Below are positions 48,336 through 56,859 of a stretch of DNA of 64,000 bases, one piece after another. Made by a program: the position numbers and the translations under genes. The notes beneath the pieces are model-generated. The model saw nothing but the letters and a program-made list of their open reading frames with translations, had not been told where the DNA came from and ran no database searches. The stretch is from Azospirillum humicireducens (GTDB taxonomy: Bacteria > Pseudomonadota > Alphaproteobacteria > Azospirillales > Azospirillaceae), in the NCBI RefSeq assembly GCF_001639105.2, contig NZ_CP015285.1, forward strand, positions 186,001 through 250,000. Direction: 5' to 3'. The stretch's first letter is position 1. Every line of letters starts with the position of its first letter.

Positions 48336-49192
48336 GAGACGGCTTTCTCCACCCAGCCGGCGGCGCGCACCGACGGGGCGTGGGTGCGGCTGACCGGCAC
48401 CAGCATGCCGTTGATCAGCCGCAGCGACAACTTGCCGTCCGGCTTGCGCTCCACCGCCGCCACCGCCGAGGCGGCGACCCAGTAGGAGCGGTGGACCTGC
48501 CGGCCGTCGATGCCCGCCAGCTCCGCCACCGCGTCGCGCATCCGCATCAGGATCAGGTCGCTGCCGAGCGCGGTGTGGACGCGGACGTAATGGTCCTCCA
48601 TCTCCAGCGCCAGCAGGTCGCGGCCCAGCCTGGCCGGGATGCGGTCGAGGAAGGGGACGGGACGGGGGGCTGCCGGGTCGCCGGCGACATCGCCAGAGAC
48701 GGGGGCTGCGGGCGGGACGGGCGGCGCATGGCCGACGATGCCATGCTCCCGCAGTTCCAGCCACACCGGCAGGGCCGACACCAGGGTGGTGATGGTCAGC
48801 ACATAGCCGAACAGCTCGGCCAGCCCGGCGGGGGTCAGGAAATCCTCGCCGCGCAGCAGGTTTTCCAGCAGGGCGACCACCAGGGTCTGCAGGACGCCGA
48901 CGGTCAGGAAGGCCGCGGCCAGCATCAGCGGCCATGTGCGCTCCAGGTTCGGCAGCACGCGGCGGGCGACCAGCACCACCAGTTCGAACATCGACCAGCC
49001 CGTTGCGATCAGCCCGCCCCAGTAGCCAAGCCGCAGCATGAACCCCATTTCGCGGAATGTGCCGAACGGCCCCAGCAGAGTCAGCGCCAGGATGGAGCCG
49101 GCCAGCAGCGGCAGGCGCCGGCGCAGCATGCGTCTGCCATAGGAGGCGGATGGGGTGGAGGCGGCGCCGTGCGGCACGGTCGCGTCACGCAT
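48332..49192 (-). CDS. Membrane-anchored LytTR-family regulator
   Basis: 286 residues. Four membrane helices fill the N-terminal half ([72 protein letters not shown]). A Pro/Ala linker leads to a LytTR DNA-binding domain ([56 protein letters not shown]). No receiver domain is present, so the membrane part is presumably the sensor. The ATG at 49192 has a weak ribosome-binding site, and an internal ATG ~21 codons later is possible. It diverges from the DUF2141 gene 45 bases away, a possible target. Confidence 0.88.
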   Translation of the reverse strand: MRDATVPHGAASTPSASYGRRMLRRRLPLLAGSILALTLLGPFGTFREMGFMLRLGYWGGLIATGWSMFELVVLVARRVLPNLERTWPLMLAAAFLTVGVLQTLVVALLENLLRGEDFLTPAGLAELFGYVLTITTLVSALPVWLELREHGIVGHAPPVPPAAPVSGDVAGDPAAPRPVPFLDRIPARLGRDLLALEMEDHYVRVHTALGSDLILMRMRDAVAELAGIDGRQVHRSYWVAASAVAAVERKPDGKLSLRLINGMLVPVSRTHAPSVRAAGWVEKAVS

Positions 49193-49237
49193 CGCGCGGT
49201 TTCCGGCCGGCCGGGAACCGCCAGGAAGGATTGGGGA

Positions 49238-49693
49238 ATGAAGGCACGCCGTTGGTTCGCGCGTTGGTTCGCAAGGATGATCGCCCCGGTGACGCTGCTG
49301 GCGCTGGCCGCCGCGGGAACGGCCGCCGCGGGGGAGCTTCGCGCAACCGTCCGCAACGTCAAGCCCAATCAGGGCAAGGTGATGATCGCGCTGTTCGACA
49401 GCGCCGAGGCCCAGGCGGCGAAGGCGCCGCGCGCCGGCTATTTCGCCGCCGCGGTGGGGACGGATCTGGTGGCGGTCTTCCCCGACCTGCCGGCCGGGCG
49501 CTATGGGCTGATCGCCTTCCAGGATCTGGACAACAACGGCGAGCTCGCCACCGGCCTGTTCGGCATCCCGGCCGAACCGCACGGCTTCAGCCGTTCCGCC
49601 CGCGGCAGCTTCGGCCCGCCGGGCTTCGACGATTACGCGGTGCCGGTCGGCGCCTCGGGCGTGACGACGACGGAGATCCGGCTGGTGGAGTGA
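49238..49693 (+). CDS. Exported DUF2141 protein
   Basis: 151 residues with a Sec signal peptide (~31 residues, AAAGTAAAGE). The body LRATVRNVKPNQGKVMIALF, LPAGRYGLIAFQDLDNNGEL and GFSRSARGSFGPPGFDDYAV is the DUF2141 pattern, a transthyretin-like beta fold of the periplasm whose role is unknown. AAGGATTGGGGA precedes the start. Confidence 0.9.
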   Translation: MKARRWFARWFARMIAPVTLLALAAAGTAAAGELRATVRNVKPNQGKVMIALFDSAEAQAAKAPRAGYFAAAVGTDLVAVFPDLPAGRYGLIAFQDLDNNGELATGLFGIPAEPHGFSRSARGSFGPPGFDDYAVPVGASGVTTTEIRLVE

Positions 49694-49700
49694 GGAAGCC

Positions 49701-50396
49701 TTACCGTTGTGCACAGCCCTCCTCGCGCCAGAGGGCGAGATAATCCTCCAGGCCGCGGCCGGGGATCTCGTCGAATCGGCGCTCCAGCGCCATCAGGGTC
49801 TCCATGCGGTCGATGCGGAAGCTGCGGAACTCCTCGCGCAGCTCGCACCAGGCGCCCAGCGTCCAGACGCGGCCCCAGAAGAACAGGCCCAGCGGCTGGA
49901 CCGCGCGGGCTGAATGGGTGCCGTCCCCGCGCCGGTAGTCGAACAGCACGACGCGCTTTGCGTTGATGGCGCAGCGCAGCACGTCCATCCGGTCGCGCAA
50001 GGGCGCGGGGAAGGAGAAGTCGGGGACGAAGACACGGCTGTCGGCCAGTTCGCGCCGCCGCCCCTCCGGCACCACCGCCTCCACCTTGTCGAGCGCGCGG
50101 GCGGCGGCATCGGCCAAGCCGCCGCCGACCCAGGCGCGGGCGAGGCGGGCACCGACCACCAGCGCCTCCACCTCGTCCCGGGTGAACATCAGCGGCGGCA
50201 GGTCATAGCCGTCGCGCAGCAGATAGCCGACGCCGGCCTCGCCCTCCACCGGCACGCCGGAGGCGGCGAGGTCGCGCATGTCGCGGTAGACGGTGCGCTC
50301 CGACACCTCCAGGCAACGCGCCAGCTCGGCAGCCGTCACCAGCCGCCCCTTGCGGAGATGCTGGACGATCTGGAACAGGCGGTCGGCGCGGCGCAT
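49701..50396 (-). CDS. YafY-family HTH and WYL-domain regulator
   Basis: 231 residues. The N-terminal winged helix (MRRADRLFQIVQHLRKGRLV, LEVSERTVYRDMRDLAASGV) is the HTH_11 type. The WYL domain (KRVVLFDYRRGDGTHSARAV, WTLGAWCELREEFRSFRIDR) follows and usually binds a small ligand or nucleic acid. It is 15 bases downstream of the VOC gene on the same strand, and a 24-bp palindrome lies upstream of that gene, so it probably represses its own operon. Confidence 0.9.
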   Translation of the reverse strand: MRRADRLFQIVQHLRKGRLVTAAELARCLEVSERTVYRDMRDLAASGVPVEGEAGVGYLLRDGYDLPPLMFTRDEVEALVVGARLARAWVGGGLADAAARALDKVEAVVPEGRRRELADSRVFVPDFSFPAPLRDRMDVLRCAINAKRVVLFDYRRGDGTHSARAVQPLGLFFWGRVWTLGAWCELREEFRSFRIDRMETLMALERRFDEIPGRGLEDYLALWREEGCAQR

Positions 50397-50411
50397 GGAG
50401 GCGGCTCGGGG

Positions 50412-50789
50412 TCAGTGCATCGAATAGAGGCCGATGCGGTTGCCCTCGCTGTCGATGAGCTGGGCGAAGTAACCGATTTCGGGGGTGATCAGCGTCTTCG
50501 GCAAGACGATGGTGGCGCCGGCCTGCTCGGCACGGGCCAGCGGGGCGGACAGGTCGTCGCCGCCATTGAGGTAGACGGTGGTGCCGTCGGCGCTGGGCTT
50601 GCACGACTCGTGCTGGATCAGGCAGCCCTTCACCGCTTCGCCCTCGGCCGGGAAGACGGCCATGGTCATGCCGCTGGGGCAGGGTTCCTGATTGAGGGTG
50701 ACGGCGAAGACGGTCTCGTAGAAGCGGACGGCGCGGGCGAGATCGGCGGCGGGGATTTCGAACCAGGTGACGACATGCGGGGTGTTCAT
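50412..50789 (-). CDS. VOC (glyoxalase-like) family protein
   Basis: 125 residues from the ATG at 50789 (GGAGCAGG upstream). Two beta-alpha-beta-beta-beta modules typical of the vicinal oxygen chelate fold are visible: VVTWFEIPAADLARAVRFYE and PLARAEQAGATIVLPKTLIT, ending IDSEGNRIGLYS. The closest kind is the small YafY-linked VOC protein; its substrate is unknown. First gene of the pair with the WYL regulator. Confidence 0.9.
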   Translation of the reverse strand: MNTPHVVTWFEIPAADLARAVRFYETVFAVTLNQEPCPSGMTMAVFPAEGEAVKGCLIQHESCKPSADGTTVYLNGGDDLSAPLARAEQAGATIVLPKTLITPEIGYFAQLIDSEGNRIGLYSMH

Positions 50790-50862
50790 GGAACCTGCTC
50801 CTGACATGTGGGGAAGGGATGTTCGTGGTTCGTGCCGGCACGCCCTCTTGATAGCACACCCC

Positions 50863-50886
50863 CTCCTGACAGCGTGATGTCAGGAG
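50863..50886. promoter_or_regulatory. Likely YafY-type operator
   Basis: Perfect 9-bp inverted repeat CTCCTGACA-GCGTGA-TGTCAGGAG, about 75 bases upstream of the VOC gene start and 36 bases from the dnaE2 stop codon. Position and symmetry suit the adjacent YafY-family regulator. Confidence 0.7.
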
Positions 50887-50921
50887 CAATCGGCTGGCCG
50901 GAATGAAAATGGCCGGCGCCC

Positions 50922-53900
50922 TCAATGAAAATTGCGGCCCTTGGAGAAGGACCCGGCCGCGGGCCGGTCCTCGCCGGTCAGCTCGGCCAGCCGGTGGGTC
51001 AGGTCGATCAGCGATTCCACCCGCAGATGCACGACCCCCTCATGGTTCTGCACCCGGCCGGTGGCCGCCATCATCCGCGCGGTCATGATCGGGCGGCGGA
51101 AGGTCTCGAAGGCGTCGGGCATGACGACGAGGTTGGCGATCCCGGTCTCGTCCTCCAGCGTGATGAAGACGACGCCCTCGGCGCTGCCCGGCCGCTGGCG
51201 GACCAGCACCAGCCCGGCTGTGGTCAGCCGCCGGCCGTCGCGGGTCCGGGCCAGCCGTTCCGCCGGGGTGATGCCGGGCAGTCCGTCGCGCAGCAGGGCC
51301 AGCGGGTGGGCCTTCAGCGACAGCGACAGGCTGGTGTAGTCCATCACCACATGCTCGCCCAGCGCCATGGCGGGCAGGGGGGCCTCGGGCTCCTCGGCGA
51401 TCGCGCTATCCAGCCGGGCGAACAGCGGCAGCGGCGTGTCCCCCAGCGCCCGCACCGCCCACAGCGCCGCCCGCCTGTCGAGCCCGACCGAGCGGAAGGC
51501 GTCGGCCTTCGCGAGCTTTTCCAGGGCCGCGACCGGCAGGCGGGCGCGGCGCCACAGGTCGTAGGGATCGCGGTAACCCCCGGCGCGGGACAGGACGATG
51601 GCGTCGGCGTGGGCTTGGGTGAAGCCCTTGATGAGGCGGAGGCCGAGGCGGAGGGACGAAGAACCTTCCACCGCGCAATCCCACCCCGACACATTCACGT
51701 CCGGCGGCAGCACGGTCACGCCATGTTCCCGCGCGTCGCGGACGATCTGGGCCGGGGCGTAGAAGCCCATCGGCTGGCTGTTCAGCAGGGCGGCGGCGAA
51801 GATGGCGGGGTGGTGGCGCTTGATCCAGGCGGAGACATAGACCAGCCGCGCGAAGCTGGCGGCGTGGCTTTCGGGGAAGCCGTATTCGCCGAAGCCCTCG
51901 ATCTGCTGGAAACAGCGTTCGGCGAACGCGGGATCGCAGCCCCTGGCGGTCATGCCGGCGATGAACTTGTCGTGGAAGCGGCGCACCTGGCCGGTCCGGC
52001 GGAAGGCGGCCATGGCCCGGCGCAGCTGGTCGGCCTCCTCGGCGCTGAAGCCGGCGCCGACCATGGCGACCTTCATCGCCTGCTCCTGGAACAGCGGCAC
52101 GCCCAGCGTCTTGTGGAGGACCGGTTCCAGCGCCGCCATCGGGTAGGTGATGTCCTCCGCCCCGCTCCGCCGCCGCAGGTAGGGATGCACCATGCCGCCC
52201 TGGATCGGGCCGGGGCGGACGATGGCGACCTCGATCACCAGATCGTAGAATTTTTTCGGCTTCAGCCGCGGCAGCATGCTCATCTGCGCGCGGCTTTCGA
52301 CCTGGAAGACGCCCAGGCTGTCGGCGCGGCAGAGCATCTCGTAGACCGCCGGGTCCTCCTTGGGCAGGCTGTCGAGCGTCCAGCGCGTCCCGTGCACCTG
52401 CTCGATCAGGTCGAAGGCGCGATGGATGCAGGTCAGCATGCCCAGCGCCAGCACGTCGACCTTCAGGATGCCGAGCGCGTCGATGTCGTCCTTGTCCCAT
52501 TCGATGGTGGTGCGGTCCTCCATCGCCGCATTGGCGACCGGGCAGAGATCGGACAGCGGCCCGCGGGTGATGACGAAGCCGCCGACATGCTGGGACAGGT
52601 GGCGGGGAAAGCCGATCAGCTCATTGGCCAGCTCCAGCGTCCGGCGCAGGCGCGGATCGTCTGGATCGAGGCCGAGCGAGCGGGCGCGCTCCCCGTCCAC
52701 GCCCTGGCTGCTCCAGCCCCAGATGGTTCCGGTCAGCCGCGCCACCAGATCGGCCGACAGCCCCATCGCCTTGCCGACCTCGCGCAGCGCGCTGCGGGCG
52801 CGATAGCGGATGACGGTGGCGGTCAGACCGGCGCGGGTACGGCCGTATTTTTTGTAGATGTACTGGATCACCTCCTCGCGCCGCTCATGCTCGAAATCGA
52901 CGTCGATGTCGGGCGGCTCGCCGCGGGCGGCGGAGATGAAGCGCTCGAACAGCAGATCGATCTCGGTCGGATCGACCGAGGTGATGCCCAGGCAATAGCA
53001 GACGGCGGAGTTGGCGGCGCTGCCGCGCCCCTGGCAGAGGATGTCCCGGCCCCTGGCGAAGCGCACGATGTCGTGGACGGTCAGGAAATAGGGGGCGTAG
53101 CGCTGGCCGGCGATCAGGGCCAGTTCGCGCGTCACGGTCTGCCGGATCGGGTCGGGGATGCCGGCGGGATATTTTTCGGCGGCACCCGCCCAGGTCAGGA
53201 TTTCCAGCGTCTCCTGCGGATCGCGGCCCTCCGCCACCTCGTCGGGGTACTCATAGCGCAGCTCGTCCAGCGAGAAGCGGCAGGCGTCGGCGATCTCCAG
53301 GCTGCGGGCGACGGCGTCGGGGTGGTCGCGGAACAGGCGGAGCATCTCCACCGCCGGCTTCAGGTGGCGCTCGGCATTGGCGGACAGCCGCCAGCCGGCC
53401 TCGTCGATCGTGGTGTGGTGGCGGATGCAGGTCATCACGTCGGCCAGCGCCCGCCGCCCGGCGCCGTGATAGAGCACGTCGTTGGTGGCGACCAGCGGCA
53501 CCCCCTCCGCCTCCGCCAGCCCGGCCAGCCAGCGCAGCCGCCGGGCGTCGTCGCCCTGGTAACGGTGGCTCGCCGCCAGATGGAGCTGGCCGCGCGCCAG
53601 CCCGCTGCGCCAGGCCCGCAGCTCGCGCAGGAACGACTCGTCGCGCCGGTCGGGCGACAGCAGCAGGAACAGCATGCCCTCGGCATGGGCCAGCACGTCG
53701 GCGCGGGCGATGAAGCACTCCCCCTTGGGCGCCCGCATCTTGCCCAGCGTCAGCAGCCGCGACAGCCGGGCATAGGCGGCGCGGTCGGTCGGATAGGCCA
53801 GCAGGCTGCCGGCGTCGGTCAGGTCGAGCCGGCAGCCGATCAGCGCCCGGATGCCCACCTTCTTCGCCGCCATATGCATCTGCACCACGCCGGCCAGCGA

Positions 53901-54029
53901 GTTGCGGTCCGTCACCCCCACCGCCGCCAGCCCCAGCGCCGCCGCCGTCATCGCCAGCTCGTCAGGGTGCGATGCCCCCTCCAGGAAACTGAAGCTGGTG
54001 GCGACCTGCAGTTCGGCGTAGCGGATCAT
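50922..54029 (-). CDS. dnaE2: Error-prone DNA polymerase DnaE2
   Basis: 1035 residues, the length of DnaE2 (ImuC) and shorter than replicative DnaE. The N-terminal PHP domain opens YAELQVATSFSFLEGASHPD. The catalytic aspartates are in EPPDIDVDFEHERREEVIQY, preceded by GRGSAANSAVCYCLGIT. The C-terminus has the OB-fold part and ends KGRNFH, as DnaE2 proteins do. It is a translesion enzyme for damage-induced mutagenesis. The usual partners imuA and imuB are not next to it, and I saw no GTTC-N7-GTTC LexA box in the 250 bases upstream. Confidence 0.94.
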   Translation of the reverse strand: MIRYAELQVATSFSFLEGASHPDELAMTAAALGLAAVGVTDRNSLAGVVQMHMAAKKVGIRALIGCRLDLTDAGSLLAYPTDRAAYARLSRLLTLGKMRAPKGECFIARADVLAHAEGMLFLLLSPDRRDESFLRELRAWRSGLARGQLHLAASHRYQGDDARRLRWLAGLAEAEGVPLVATNDVLYHGAGRRALADVMTCIRHHTTIDEAGWRLSANAERHLKPAVEMLRLFRDHPDAVARSLEIADACRFSLDELRYEYPDEVAEGRDPQETLEILTWAGAAEKYPAGIPDPIRQTVTRELALIAGQRYAPYFLTVHDIVRFARGRDILCQGRGSAANSAVCYCLGITSVDPTEIDLLFERFISAARGEPPDIDVDFEHERREEVIQYIYKKYGRTRAGLTATVIRYRARSALREVGKAMGLSADLVARLTGTIWGWSSQGVDGERARSLGLDPDDPRLRRTLELANELIGFPRHLSQHVGGFVITRGPLSDLCPVANAAMEDRTTIEWDKDDIDALGILKVDVLALGMLTCIHRAFDLIEQVHGTRWTLDSLPKEDPAVYEMLCRADSLGVFQVESRAQMSMLPRLKPKKFYDLVIEVAIVRPGPIQGGMVHPYLRRRSGAEDITYPMAALEPVLHKTLGVPLFQEQAMKVAMVGAGFSAEEADQLRRAMAAFRRTGQVRRFHDKFIAGMTARGCDPAFAERCFQQIEGFGEYGFPESHAASFARLVYVSAWIKRHHPAIFAAALLNSQPMGFYAPAQIVRDAREHGVTVLPPDVNVSGWDCAVEGSSSLRLGLRLIKGFTQAHADAIVLSRAGGYRDPYDLWRRARLPVAALEKLAKADAFRSVGLDRRAALWAVRALGDTPLPLFARLDSAIAEEPEAPLPAMALGEHVVMDYTSLSLSLKAHPLALLRDGLPGITPAERLARTRDGRRLTTAGLVLVRQRPGSAEGVVFITLEDETGIANLVVMPDAFETFRRPIMTARMMAATGRVQNHEGVVHLRVESLIDLTHRLAELTGEDRPAAGSFSKGRNFH

Positions 54030-54137
54030 GGCAAGGTTCCCCGGCGCTGGCGGATGGGCGCGGGCAGGGATGATAATCCAAAAATGGGATTGATGTCATT
54101 ATTGTGGCGGGGGAGAGGATAGGTGTCTGCTGCGGGT

Positions 54138-54261
54138 GCCCCCTCCCTAACCTTCCCCCGCTCACGCGGGAGATGGGACTGCCGCCGCTTCAGCAGTTAG
54201 GTCACGTCGACAAGCGTTCTGCCCCCTCTCCCGCGAAGCGGGGGAGGGATGGGGAGGGGGC
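54138..54261. repeat. Palindromic GC-rich intergenic element, copy C
   Basis: Third copy of the element described at 11275, with a slightly longer and divergent centre. It ends 15 bases beyond the stop codon of the gene at 54277. Confidence 0.8.
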
Positions 54262-54276
54262 ACAAGCGCCGATGCC

Positions 54277-54798
54277 TCACCCCAGATAGGACTCCACGCC
54301 CATCACCGTGAAGCCCTTGTTCTCCGGAAACCGGGCATGGACCTTTTCGCGGGCCTTCTTCTCGTCCAACGCCCAGACCAGGAAGCGGCGGCCGCGTTTC
54401 CAGCTGTCCAGCGCGGTGGAGGTGAGGTTGGCGTTGACGCGGGCGCCATACTCGATGTTGACCACCCGCAGAAGCCAGCCCTGGTCATTCTGGGTGCGGC
54501 GGTCGTCCAGCACATAGATGCGGCGGTCGGCGGTCCCGACGGCCTTCAGGCGCTGTTCCAGATCCTCGCAGCCCATCTCGGCCATCGCCTTGCGGCGGCG
54601 GGCGTCGCGCAGGTCGCGGGCCTGCTGCAGCGTGACGCGGGCGATCTTCTTGATCCGCTCCACCTGCGCCTGCTTGCGCGAGACCGAATTGGCGATCCGC
54701 TCCTCCGAGGTCTTCAGCCGGCGCATGGCCAGCAGAAGCGACAGGGACAGGGAGGCGAGGCCGATCAGACCGGCGAAGACGTAGGGCATGCTGTCCAT
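54277..54798 (-). CDS. Membrane-anchored coiled-coil protein, unknown
   Basis: 173 residues. One N-terminal membrane helix (YVFAGLIGLASLSLSLLLAM), a basic coiled coil (~27-85) with one cysteine (MGCEDLEQRL), and a C-terminal globular part (RRIYVLDDRRTQNDQGWLLR to the end). I do not recognise a family. It lies 25 bases after a second protein of the same general plan, so the two are probably one transcription unit and may form a complex at the inner membrane. Confidence 0.75.
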   Translation of the reverse strand: MDSMPYVFAGLIGLASLSLSLLLAMRRLKTSEERIANSVSRKQAQVERIKKIARVTLQQARDLRDARRRKAMAEMGCEDLEQRLKAVGTADRRIYVLDDRRTQNDQGWLLRVVNIEYGARVNANLTSTALDSWKRGRRFLVWALDEKKAREKVHARFPENKGFTVMGVESYLG

Positions 54799-54823
54799 GG
54801 CGCGTCCTTATCTCAACCGGATC

Positions 54824-55390
54824 TCAACCGGCCTTGGCGACGGGGGTGTCGGCGGACAGGAACTCCTGCATCCGCGTCACCGCATAACCGAAGGCGGGGG
54901 GATAGCGCCGTTCGATCTCCGTCCGCGCTTCCGCCATCGACCGCGCCCACACCTCGATCGTCTGCGGCTGGGCCCATGCGGGGTCGATCAGCGAATGCTG
55001 GCTCTGTTGGACGGCACCGGTGCCGACATACTTGTTCACGACCATCGCGACATAGAAGGGGCTGCCCTGGACCTCCTCGCCGATCAGGCGGACCAGCCGT
55101 TCGCCCGATTGCCGCGACTCCTCGATCTGGCGTTCCAGCACCTTGCGGCGGCGCAGGATGTCCTCCACCGTGCCGTCCAGTTCCTTCAGCTCCCGGATGC
55201 GTTCGCCGCGCCGGGCTTCGAGTTTCGTCTCCAGCTTGGCACGGCGGGCGATGACGTTGCGCACCCCCTCCGACCCGTGGCGGCGCTCGATGGCGCGTTC
55301 ACCGAGGATGATGACGAGCTTGCCGATGCCGAACCCCAGGCCCGCCAGCCCGAAGGCGGAGATGAGCGCGTTGCCGTAGTCCTGCCACAT
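54824..55390 (-). CDS. Membrane-anchored coiled-coil protein, unknown
   Basis: 188 residues from the ATG at 55390. One N-terminal membrane helix (ALISAFGLAGLGFGIGKLVI), a long charged coiled coil (~30-105; LETKLEARRGERIRELKELD), then a compact C-terminal domain (GSPFYVAMVVNKYVGTGAVQ and after). It has the same plan as its downstream neighbour but no obvious sequence similarity to it. No family recognised. Confidence 0.75.
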   Translation of the reverse strand: MWQDYGNALISAFGLAGLGFGIGKLVIILGERAIERRHGSEGVRNVIARRAKLETKLEARRGERIRELKELDGTVEDILRRRKVLERQIEESRQSGERLVRLIGEEVQGSPFYVAMVVNKYVGTGAVQQSQHSLIDPAWAQPQTIEVWARSMAEARTEIERRYPPAFGYAVTRMQEFLSADTPVAKAG

Positions 55391-55519
55391 GTGCGAACCC
55401 CTGATCCGGAGCAACATCCGGATGGATGTCTCCAACGATAGGAGTAACTCCTCGTTCCCTGCCGTTCAATCGCCGCGCTGCAACGATATTTCACATGAAA
55501 CACCCCGTCGCCGGGGCCG

Positions 55520-56593
55520 CTAGTCCGCCGCGCGTTCCACCCGGTTGCGGCCGGCCTGCTTGGCGGCGTGGAGCGCCCGCTCGGCGCGGTGCAGGGTCTG
55601 TTCGACTCCGGGCTCGCCGGGCAACCAGCCGGCGATCCCGATGCTGGCGGTGACGGCGACAGCGACGGTGGGGGCGCGGTCGTCCACGACGACCGGGCTG
55701 CCGGCCAGGGCGGCGCGCACCCGCTCCGCCACCACGGCGGCGCCGGCGTCGTCGGTCTCCGGCAGCAGCACGACGAACTCCTGTCCGCCGGAGCGGGCGA
55801 GATGGTCGGAGATGCGCAGCGCCGCCCGCATCCGCTTCACCACCGCGCGCAGCACCGCATCGCCGGCGGCGTCGCCATGGGCGTCATTGACCGCCTTGAA
55901 CCCGTCGAGGTCGAGCAGGAAGACCGTCAGCGGCCGGCCATAGCGCCGCGCCCGCGCCAGTTCCGCCGCCGCCAGCTCCAGGAAGCGACGGCGGTTCCAC
56001 ACGCCGGTCAGCGGGTCCAGCACCGCCAGCCGGTTCAGGCGGACGGTCGCCTCCTCCAGCGCGCGGCTGCGTTCGGCAAGCTGCAGTTCCAGCGTCTCGA
56101 GGGCGGCATAGGCGCGCAGCGCCGTCACCACGCTGGTGAACAGCCGGCGGGCGGTCAGCTCCGTCTTCGCGGTATAGCCGTCGATCTCATAGGCGAGGAC
56201 GAGTTCCTCCTCCGGGACCTGGGCGGGCTGGCCGGTGCGCAGGACGATGCGGACGGCCCGGTTGCCCAAATCCTCCCGGATGGTGCGGACCAGCCGCAGG
56301 CCGGCATCCTCCGTCTCCATCACCACGTCGAGCAGGATGACCGCAATGCCGGGCGTCTCGCGCAGGATCCGCTCCGCCCCCGCGGCGCTGGTGCAGTCCA
56401 GCAGGCGGACGGGACGGCCGCGGAAGCGCAGGCGGGCCAGCGCCAGCCGGGTGACGGCATGCACCTCCGGCTCGTCGTCGGCGACCAGCACCAGCCAGGG
56501 TGGGGACTGAGGGTCCGCGGCATCGGAGCCGGCCCGGTCCGGGAGCGGTGCGGCGGCGGAGTCGTCCGAGGCGAACAGGAAATCGTTGGACAT
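55520..56593 (-). CDS. Response regulator with receiver and GGDEF-like domain (GGQEF)
   Basis: 357 residues. The receiver domain (~33-160) has LVADDEPEVHAVTRLAL, the phospho-acceptor Asp89 in VILLDVVMETEDAG, and a conserved lysine at 143 (YTAKTEL). A helical linker leads to a GGDEF domain (~185-350) with LDPLTGVWNRRRF and an intact LLDLDGFKAVND, but the signature loop reads GGQEF (269-273) instead of GG(D/E)EF. That change removes a metal ligand, so diguanylate cyclase activity is doubtful. No histidine kinase gene is adjacent. Confidence 0.93.
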   Translation of the reverse strand: MSNDFLFASDDSAAAPLPDRAGSDAADPQSPPWLVLVADDEPEVHAVTRLALARLRFRGRPVRLLDCTSAAGAERILRETPGIAVILLDVVMETEDAGLRLVRTIREDLGNRAVRIVLRTGQPAQVPEEELVLAYEIDGYTAKTELTARRLFTSVVTALRAYAALETLELQLAERSRALEEATVRLNRLAVLDPLTGVWNRRRFLELAAAELARARRYGRPLTVFLLDLDGFKAVNDAHGDAAGDAVLRAVVKRMRAALRISDHLARSGGQEFVVLLPETDDAGAAVVAERVRAALAGSPVVVDDRAPTVAVAVTASIGIAGWLPGEPGVEQTLHRAERALHAAKQAGRNRVERAAD

Positions 56594-56859
56594 GGCTGCC
56601 GGTTCGAGGCTCCGCACGCTGCACCTACGAATGGAAGCATGTCGGCGCGGTGGATGCAACGGCGCCGAGTGCCGCGTTCCGTCGCATGGGAACGGGCCAC
56701 CGAAAGGGCGCAGAGGACGAAGGATCGCACCGGCCGGTGGCGCGTTTCGCCATTCGGTGCTTGCGCGGCAACCGCAAGCCACCTTAGGCATGGCAGTGCG
56801 TGTGCCAACGATCATCGGACCGGCGGACGCGGTGAAACGGGACAGGAGCGGACCGGGTT

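Noticed and set aside
54030..54276. Possible LexA box upstream of dnaE2
   Set aside because: No GTTC-N7-GTTC or close variant was found by reading both strands.
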